Below, one piece after another: positions 58,827-64,000 of a DNA stretch of 64,000 nucleotides. Source of the stretch: Pseudomonadota bacterium. Its GTDB lineage: Bacteria > Pseudomonadota > Alphaproteobacteria > Rhizobiales > Xanthobacteraceae. The notes beneath the pieces were generated by a model. It worked only from the letters and a program-made list of their open reading frames with translations, had not been told where the DNA came from and ran no database searches. The translations under genes and the position numbers were made by a program. Position 1 is the first letter of the stretch, and each line of letters begins with the position of its first letter. The DNA lies in the NCBI GenBank assembly GCA_023435725.1, contig JAEYRD010000098.1, forward strand, positions 3,625 through 67,624, written 5' to 3'.

Positions 58827-60518
58827 TTAGGCCGCGCGGACGTTGGTCAGGAAATTACTCACTTCGGTCTTCAGCCGGTTGGAGTCGTTCGACAGCATCT
58901 GCGCCGCCGACAGCACCTGCGAGGACGCCGTACCGGTCTCGGTTGCGCCGCGCTGCACGTCGGTGATGTTGGAGGAGACCTGCTGGGTGCCCTGCGCCGC
59001 CTGCTGCACGTTGCGGGCGATCTCCTGGGTCGCCGCACCCTGCTCTTCCACCGCAGCCGCAATCGCCGAGGAGATTTCCGACAGACGCTCGATGGTCGAG
59101 GAGATCTCCTTGATGGCGCCGACCGAGTCGTTGGTCGCCGCCTGGATGCCGGAGATCTGCTGACCGATTTCGCCGGTCGCCTTCGCGGTCTGCTCGGCGA
59201 GCGCCTTCACCTCGGAGGCGACGACCGCGAAACCGCGGCCGGCTTCACCGGCGCGGGCCGCCTCGATGGTGGCATTCAACGCCAGGAGGTTGGTCTGGCC
59301 GGCAATGGTGTTGATGAGCTCGACGACGTCGCCGATGCGGGAGGCAGCCTTGGACAGCTCGCTGACGCGCTCGGTGGTGGCACGGGCTTGGCCGACGGCA
59401 TCGCCCGCCATCCGCGCCGATTCCTGCACCTGTCGGCTGATCTCGCCCACCGACGAGGCCATTTCCTCGGTCGCCGAAGCCACCGACTGCACGTTGGTCG
59501 AGGCTTCCTCCGAGGCACCTGCAACCGTCGTTGCCAGCCTCTGGGAGCGGTCGGCAGTCGAAGTCAGCGTCGAGGCGGCGGCTTCGAGCTGGGTTGAGGC
59601 CGACGACACGGTCTGGACGATCTCGCCGATCATCGATTCGAATTCGCGGGTGACGTTGTCGACGCGGCGGCCGCGCTCGATCTTGGCCTCGGCATCGGCC
59701 GCGGCGGCCTCGTCGGCAGCCTTCTTGGCGATCAGGGCCTCCTTGAAGATCTGGAGCACGTCGGCCATGGCGCCGATCTCGGTCTTCTCGCCGCGATGCG
59801 GGACTTCAGCGGTCAGATCGCCCCGGCCCAGCGCCTGCATCGGCTGGATGATCGAGTTGATGCCGCTGGAGACGTCGCGGACCAGGTAGATGCTGACCGC
59901 GATGCCGATGACAACGGCGGCGCCGAGGATCACCGAGACCAGCATGAAGGCAAAGGAATAGCTATCGGCGGCATCCTGGGCAGCCTGGTCACCGCCCTTG
60001 GTGTTTAGCTCGATGTCCTTGGTCAGGACCTCATCCGACGCAAGGCCGATCTTGTTGACCGTCTTGGTGTTCAGCTCCTGCGCCTCATGCGGGACCTTGC
60101 CGGCCTCCTTGCGCGAGAGCGCAAAGACCTCTTCGGTACCCTTCTTGTAGTCGTCCCAGAGCTTGGCCCATTCGTTGTACAGTCTCCGCTCTTCGGGCGA
60201 GGTGATCATCGGCTCGTAGCTCTTGCGCGCCTTGGCGAGCCCATCGAGCACCGTGACGGCCGTCTTCTCGTTGGCGAGCTTGTCGTCGAGCGTTTCAGCC
60301 AGCATGTGCTGGCGAACCACGTTGCGATAGGTGATCACGCTGGCCCGCAGTTCACCGAGCACCCGGACGCTGGGCAGCCAGCTCGTGGTGATGTCGGTGG
60401 TATTGGCGTTCATCGACCGCATCTTCATGACGGCGAGCAAGCCCATGCCGGTCATCGCGACCAGCAGGAATGCCACGACACTAATGATCTTGGCGCGGAT
60501 AGAGATGGTGGCAAACAT
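58827..60518 (-). CDS. Methyl-accepting chemotaxis protein with four-helix-bundle sensor
   Basis: A transmembrane chemoreceptor of 563 residues. Membrane segment 1 (about 9-32) and segment 2 (about 190-212) flank a periplasmic four-helix-bundle domain. A HAMP domain (about 213-270, LVRDVSSGINSIIQPMQALGRGDL) leads into the cytoplasmic signalling coil with the conserved tip. The ATG of MFATISIRAKI is preceded by AGAGACC; the longer frame lacks a membrane signal. No CheR pentapeptide. It ends just before a strong terminator, so it is transcribed alone. Confidence 0.92.
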   Translation of the reverse strand: MFATISIRAKIISVVAFLLVAMTGMGLLAVMKMRSMNANTTDITTSWLPSVRVLGELRASVITYRNVVRQHMLAETLDDKLANEKTAVTVLDGLAKARKSYEPMITSPEERRLYNEWAKLWDDYKKGTEEVFALSRKEAGKVPHEAQELNTKTVNKIGLASDEVLTKDIELNTKGGDQAAQDAADSYSFAFMLVSVILGAAVVIGIAVSIYLVRDVSSGINSIIQPMQALGRGDLTAEVPHRGEKTEIGAMADVLQIFKEALIAKKAADEAAAADAEAKIERGRRVDNVTREFESMIGEIVQTVSSASTQLEAAASTLTSTADRSQRLATTVAGASEEASTNVQSVASATEEMASSVGEISRQVQESARMAGDAVGQARATTERVSELSKAASRIGDVVELINTIAGQTNLLALNATIEAARAGEAGRGFAVVASEVKALAEQTAKATGEIGQQISGIQAATNDSVGAIKEISSTIERLSEISSAIAAAVEEQGAATQEIARNVQQAAQGTQQVSSNITDVQRGATETGTASSQVLSAAQMLSNDSNRLKTEVSNFLTNVRAA

Positions 60519-60628
60519 AACTGGTCTCTTTGCGTTGGCGCGATGCGCGTCCTGAAATTGCGGATCAACCAAAAGGCGCGGCGCCGATATCCAACAACAA
60601 ATCAACTGAGCAGTTGTTAACTACGACT

Positions 60629-60642
60629 CCGTACGAGTACGG
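60629..60642. promoter_or_regulatory. Dyad upstream of the four-helix-bundle chemoreceptor
   Basis: CCGTAC-GA-GTACGG is a perfect 6-bp inverted repeat about 110 bp upstream of the receptor start. A second short dyad, CAACT-GAGC-AGTTG (60603-60616), stands nearer. Either could be an operator or part of a promoter structure; no regulator gene adjoins. Confidence 0.3.
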
Positions 60643-60678
60643 AACCTTAAAGAAGTGAATGAGCGACTAAGAACGCTC

Positions 60679-60705
60679 TGCGCTTAGCGCATGAGCCTAA
60701 GCGCA
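60679..60705 (-). terminator. Inverted repeat straddling the otnK stop codon
   Basis: TGCGCTTAG and CTAAGCGCA pair perfectly over 9 bp, and the otnK stop lies inside one arm. No strong T run follows, so termination is only a possibility. Confidence 0.35.
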
Positions 60706-61961
60706 TCGGAGAAAAAGTCGGGACCACCGAAGTTGCCCGACTTCAATGCGAGCAGCATGTCGCCTGCTTCCGCGCCGACGGCGCGCAACACCGGAACACC
60801 TGCGGCGATCTCCGCACCGACCAGGAAGCCAGGAATCTTGAGGCGGTCGACGACCGCGCCGGAGGTCTCGCCGCCGGCCACGATCAGGCGTCGAACACCT
60901 GATTTTACTAGGCTTTCCGCAATGTCGGCCATCGCCTGCTCAATGGCGTGACCGGCCGCGTCGCGGCCGTGACGCGCTTGCAGCGCGGCGACGTCATCCG
61001 GTGTCGCGCTCGATGCAATCAGCACCGGGCCATCGGCGAGCCGGGGCCTGACCCAAGCCAGAGCGCGCTCGCCTTCGCCCTTTCCCGTAAGAATACTGTC
61101 CGGGTTGAGACGGAGCACCGGCATGACGGATTCCGCCCTCGCAATCTGCTGCAACGTCGCCTGCGAGCAGCTTCCGGCAAGGCATACCGCCGCTCCGCCC
61201 ACGGCGGCGCCCGACTCGCTGCTTGCCGTCGCCGACTTGACCTTGCCGGTCGACACCAGCGCGCGCGCGAGACCGAGGCCGATTCCGGAGGCACCGACCG
61301 ACAGCCGACGCTCGGCTGCGACGACGCCGATGGTTTCCAGGTCACGGTCGAACACGGCGTCGATGATCACGGCGCCAGTGCCCTTGCCCGACAATTCAGC
61401 AAGGCAAGCCCGCACGGCATCTGCACCGCGCGCCACGGTCGCGAGGTCGACGAGGCCGATTGGCGTCTTGCTCTGACGCGCCAGCACGCGGACCAGGTTG
61501 GAATCGCGCATCGGGTTGAGCGGGTGGTCCTTCAGCGGGCTCTCGTTCAGCGGCACGGCGCCGACGAACAGATTGCCCTGGTAGACGGTGCGGCCGGTCT
61601 CCGGGAAGGCCGGGGTCACCAGAACAACGGCCTCGCCGCAGTCGGCGCGCAGCGCGTCCATCACCGGGCCGATATTGCCGGCATCGGTGGAATCGAAGGT
61701 CGAGCAGATCTTGAACAGCACGTGGCTTGCGCCGCGGCCGCGCAGCCACTTCTCCGCCGCTCGGGAGCGCGATACGGCAAGACCGGCCTCGATCGAGCGG
61801 CTCTTCAACGACACCACGACGGCGTCGACCTCGGGCAGCGCGAGATCGTCAGCGGGCACGCCGATGGTTTGCACGGTACGCAGGCCGGCACGCGTCAGCG
61901 TGTTGGCGAGATCGGAAGCGCCGGTGTAGTCGTCGGCGATGCAGCCCAACGCAAGTGTCAC
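60684..61961 (-). CDS. otnK: 3-oxo-tetronate kinase OtnK
   Basis: Phosphorylates 3-oxo-tetronate at C4 in threonate/erythronate catabolism; 425 residues of the four-carbon acid sugar kinase (former DUF1537) family. GCIADDYTGASDLAN is the conserved N-terminal substrate motif, KICSTFDSTDAGNIGP the second, and LIVAGGETSGAVV and SGNFGGPDFF the nucleotide-side motifs. Translation starts at a GTG overlapping the otnI stop (GTGA) with GGGAG seven bases upstream. Last gene of ltnD-otnI-otnK. Confidence 0.92.
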   Translation of the reverse strand: MTLALGCIADDYTGASDLANTLTRAGLRTVQTIGVPADDLALPEVDAVVVSLKSRSIEAGLAVSRSRAAEKWLRGRGASHVLFKICSTFDSTDAGNIGPVMDALRADCGEAVVLVTPAFPETGRTVYQGNLFVGAVPLNESPLKDHPLNPMRDSNLVRVLARQSKTPIGLVDLATVARGADAVRACLAELSGKGTGAVIIDAVFDRDLETIGVVAAERRLSVGASGIGLGLARALVSTGKVKSATASSESGAAVGGAAVCLAGSCSQATLQQIARAESVMPVLRLNPDSILTGKGEGERALAWVRPRLADGPVLIASSATPDDVAALQARHGRDAAGHAIEQAMADIAESLVKSGVRRLIVAGGETSGAVVDRLKIPGFLVGAEIAAGVPVLRAVGAEAGDMLLALKSGNFGGPDFFSDALRLMR

Positions 61962-62740
61962 GGCTTCACTCCCGCATAGTGCTTGAACCAGGCGAGGCCA
62001 TCGGTCGTCTTGCCGCGCGGATTGTATTCGCAACCGACGAAGCCGGCATAGCCGAGCCGGTCGAGCTCGGCGAACAGGAATGGATAGTTCAGCTCCTCGC
62101 CGTCGGGCTCGTTGCGCGAGGGAACGCTCGCGATCTGGATGTGTCCGATGATCGGCATCATCTCGCGCAGTCGCATCGTCACATCACCATGGATGATCTG
62201 GCAGTGATAGATGTCGAACTGGAGCTTCAGGTTCGGAAGCCTCAACTCCTGGATCAGGTCGCGGGCGAAGCCGAAATCGTTGAGGAAGTAGCCGGGCACG
62301 TTGCGGGCATTGATCGGCTCGAGCACGATATCGATGCCGTGCGGGGCGAAGAACTCCGCGGCCCACGCCACCGATTTGTAGAAGGCCTCGATAGCGACTC
62401 GCTCGCCGCGATTGGCGATGCCGGCCATCAGGTGGAGGCGCTTGACGCCGGTGGCCTTGGCGTAAGGCAGCGCAGTCTCGAGGCTCGCCTTGAGATCGAC
62501 AAAACGTGCCGGCAGTGACGCAAAGCCTTTCTCGCCGGCATTCCAGTCGCCCGGCGGCAGATTGAACAGCGCCTGTGTCAGCCCGTTCCGCTTGAGCCGC
62601 TCGCCGACCGCTTCGGCCGGATGCTCATAGGGAAAGAGAAACTCGACCGCGGTGAAGCCGGCTTGAGCTGCGGCATCGAAGCGATCGAGGAACGGCACCT
62701 CGGTGAACATCATCGAGAGGTTGGCGGCGAAACGGGGCAT
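61958..62740 (-). CDS. otnI: 2-oxo-tetronate isomerase OtnI (hydroxypyruvate isomerase-like)
   Basis: Converts 2-oxo-tetronate to 3-oxo-tetronate; a TIM-barrel enzyme of the Hyi/xylose isomerase-like family, 260 residues. MPRFAANLSMMFTEVPFLDRF is the standard start. The metal and catalytic residues lie in IVLEPINARN, KLQFDIYHCQII, GHIQIASVPSRNEP and GFVGCEYNPRG. AGAGGA precedes the ATG. It lies 14 bases after ltnD and overlaps otnK by four bases. Confidence 0.92.
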   Translation of the reverse strand: MPRFAANLSMMFTEVPFLDRFDAAAQAGFTAVEFLFPYEHPAEAVGERLKRNGLTQALFNLPPGDWNAGEKGFASLPARFVDLKASLETALPYAKATGVKRLHLMAGIANRGERVAIEAFYKSVAWAAEFFAPHGIDIVLEPINARNVPGYFLNDFGFARDLIQELRLPNLKLQFDIYHCQIIHGDVTMRLREMMPIIGHIQIASVPSRNEPDGEELNYPFLFAELDRLGYAGFVGCEYNPRGKTTDGLAWFKHYAGVKP

Positions 62741-62754
62741 TGGAATCCTCTTCT

Positions 62755-63672
62755 CTACTTGTCGCCGGGAAGCTTCACGCCGGTGACCTGCGCATACATC
62801 CGCGCCACCGAGGCATCATCGTCGCGCCCCATGCCGGCTGCGGCCGTCATCAGGAACATCTGGAGCGCCGCGGCCGAGACCGGCACCGGAAATCTGGCGC
62901 TACGCGCCATGTCCTGGATGATGCCGAGGTCCTTGACGAAGATCTCGACCGCGCTGCGCGGCGCGTAATCGCCATCGAGCACGTGCGGCATGCGGTTTTC
63001 GAACATCCAGGAATTGCCCGCGGAGGCCGTGATCACCTCGTAGACCTTGCGGATGTCGAGGCCCTGCTTGGCCGCGAACGCCATGGCTTCGCTCGCCGCG
63101 GCGATGTGCACGCCGGCGAGCAACTGGTTGATCATCTTGAAAGCGGCGCCCTGCCCTGCATCGTCGCCGAGTTCGTAGAGCTTGGCAGCCATCGCATCGA
63201 GCGCCGGGCGCGCCTTCGCGAAGGCGGCGGAGCTGCCGGAGGCGAGAATGGTCAATTCACCCTGCGCGGCACGCTGCGCTCCGCCGGAGATCGGCGCATC
63301 CAGATAATGCCGGCCGGTCGCTTCCAACTGTTTTGCGAGGCGACGCGCCACGTCCGGGTCCATGGTGGCGGAGGATATGAAGACGCTATCCTTCGGCAAA
63401 GTCTCGGCGACGCCGTCCTTGCCAAACAGAATCGTCTCGGTCTGCGCAGCATTGACGACGACGCTGACGACGATGTCGGCGCCCTTGGCCGCTTCGGCCG
63501 GTGTCTTGGCACCCGCGCCGCCGTCCGCCACGAAACGCGCCACCGCATCGGCCGAAACGTCACAGCCTGTCACGGCATGGCCGGCGCGCTTCAGCGAGGT
63601 CGCCATGCCAAACCCCATCGAGCCGAGCCCGATGACGGCGATGCGCTGATTCTGTGACGTGGAGGCGGACAT
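62755..63672 (-). CDS. ltnD: L-threonate dehydrogenase LtnD (3-hydroxyisobutyrate dehydrogenase family)
   Basis: NAD-dependent oxidation of L-threonate to 2-oxo-tetronate; 305 residues. GLGSMG (15-20) is the dinucleotide loop, DAPISGGAQRA the substrate loop, and AFKMINQLLAG carries the catalytic lysine. VARMYAQVTGVKLP closes the chain. The start is the ATG of MSASTSQN; longer frames upstream are not conserved. First gene of the reverse-strand operon, divergent from otnC across 105 bp. Other hydroxy acids cannot be excluded, but the neighbours support threonate. Confidence 0.9.
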   Translation of the reverse strand: MSASTSQNQRIAVIGLGSMGFGMATSLKRAGHAVTGCDVSADAVARFVADGGAGAKTPAEAAKGADIVVSVVVNAAQTETILFGKDGVAETLPKDSVFISSATMDPDVARRLAKQLEATGRHYLDAPISGGAQRAAQGELTILASGSSAAFAKARPALDAMAAKLYELGDDAGQGAAFKMINQLLAGVHIAAASEAMAFAAKQGLDIRKVYEVITASAGNSWMFENRMPHVLDGDYAPRSAVEIFVKDLGIIQDMARSARFPVPVSAAALQMFLMTAAAGMGRDDDASVARMYAQVTGVKLPGDK

Positions 63673-63777
63673 GCGACTGACCCTTGCGAACGTTTCCCGG
63701 ACGGCCGCCCTTGGCGGCGGCTTGGTCAACCGAATAACACGGCTTGGCCGCGCTGCCAAAGCGTGAGACAAGCAGGC

Positions 63778-64000
63778 ATGACGGCCATGAGCAACGAGAC
63801 GCGGCTGCGTGAGGATATCTGCCGCTTCGGACGGTCCCTGTTCGAGCGCGGGCTGACGCCGGGCTCCTCCGGCAATATCAGCGTCAGGCTGGATGGCGGC
63901 GGCTGGCTGGTGACGCCGACGAATGCCTCGCTCGGCTTCCTCGATCCCGCAAAACTATCGCAGCTGGATGAACAAGGCCGGCTGGTGTCGGGCGATGCGC
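63778..64000 (+). CDS. otnC: 3-oxo-tetronate 4-phosphate decarboxylase OtnC, N-terminal part
   Basis: Class II aldolase/adducin-fold protein whose first 74 codons fall in the window. REDICRFGRSLFERGLTPGS followed by SGNISVRLDGGGWLVTPTNA is the typical opening with the phosphate-binding loop. In the known pathway OtnC decarboxylates 3-oxo-tetronate 4-phosphate to dihydroxyacetone phosphate. A second ATG three codons in is an equally good start. Divergent from ltnD, so both arms of the pathway share one control region. Confidence 0.85.
   Translation, partial: MTAMSNETRLREDICRFGRSLFERGLTPGSSGNISVRLDGGGWLVTPTNASLGFLDPAKLSQLDEQGRLVSGDA

Noticed and set aside
1..64000. tRNA, rRNA, prophage or complete insertion sequence
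   Set aside because: I saw no T-arm-like segments in the gaps, no rRNA blocks, and no transposase, integrase or phage structural gene motifs in any frame I examined.

Overview
The window is high-GC alphaproteobacterial DNA. Gene content and several families of dispersed palindromic repeats point to Bradyrhizobium or a close relative; this is recognition from memory, not a database search. It carries about 47 protein genes and one recognisable gene remnant. I see no rRNA, tRNA, CRISPR array, intact insertion sequence or prophage. The coding density and the many small catabolic operons look chromosomal.

Layout. (1) 1-7205, reverse strand: a branched-chain-amino-acid-type ABC transporter (livK, livH, a fused livM-livG, livF), then an HpcH/HpaI aldolase and a UxaA-family sugar-acid dehydratase that runs off the left edge. 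A C-terminal scrap of an Ldh2-type dehydrogenase lies between transporter and aldolase. (2) 7498-14532: a homoprotocatechuate meta-cleavage operon (hpaH, hpaF, hpaE, hpaD, hpaG and a thiamine-diphosphate enzyme) with a divergent MarR-type regulator and a perfect 16-bp palindrome between them. (3) 14660-22352: alkB with a second 2-oxoglutarate oxygenase; an amidase overlapping a DUF2848 gene; a DUF35 zinc-ribbon protein with a thiolase-like protein and a short-chain dehydrogenase; and a Tat-exported SMP-30-type lactonase. (4) 22424-30501: phosphoenolpyruvate carboxylase, a repeat-rich gene-poor stretch with an AT-richer orphan membrane gene, a YccF protein and the glycogen debranching enzyme GlgX.

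(5) 30512-52154: a large acyl-CoA/ketone catabolism region with two acyl-CoA synthetases, four crotonase paralogues, two short-chain dehydrogenases, two acyl-CoA dehydrogenases, an APH-like kinase with DUF6285, a VOC protein, a flavin reductase, a GNAT-GFA fusion, a glutathione transferase, a Baeyer-Villiger-type monooxygenase, a nitronate monooxygenase and a thiolase. The most interesting point here is that the kinase half and the dehydrogenase half of the animal ACAD10/ACAD11 fusion proteins occur as separate neighbouring genes, suggesting a bacterial route for 4-hydroxyacyl-CoA breakdown. (6) 52301-56663: an RND efflux pump. (7) 56905-60518: two chemoreceptors with almost the same signalling tail. 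(8) 60684-64000: a four-carbon sugar-acid (threonate/erythronate) pathway, ltnD-otnI-otnK with a divergent otnC cut by the right edge.

Twenty palindromic repeat copies of at least four families sit between genes, often at the 3' ends of convergent genes but also inside operons. Nothing here is a clearly new defence or mobile system. The most testable novelties are the split ACAD11-like module, the amidase-DUF2848 pair, the GNAT-GFA fusion, the 14-bp tandem array at 38285-38340, and the dispersed structured element after ppc.
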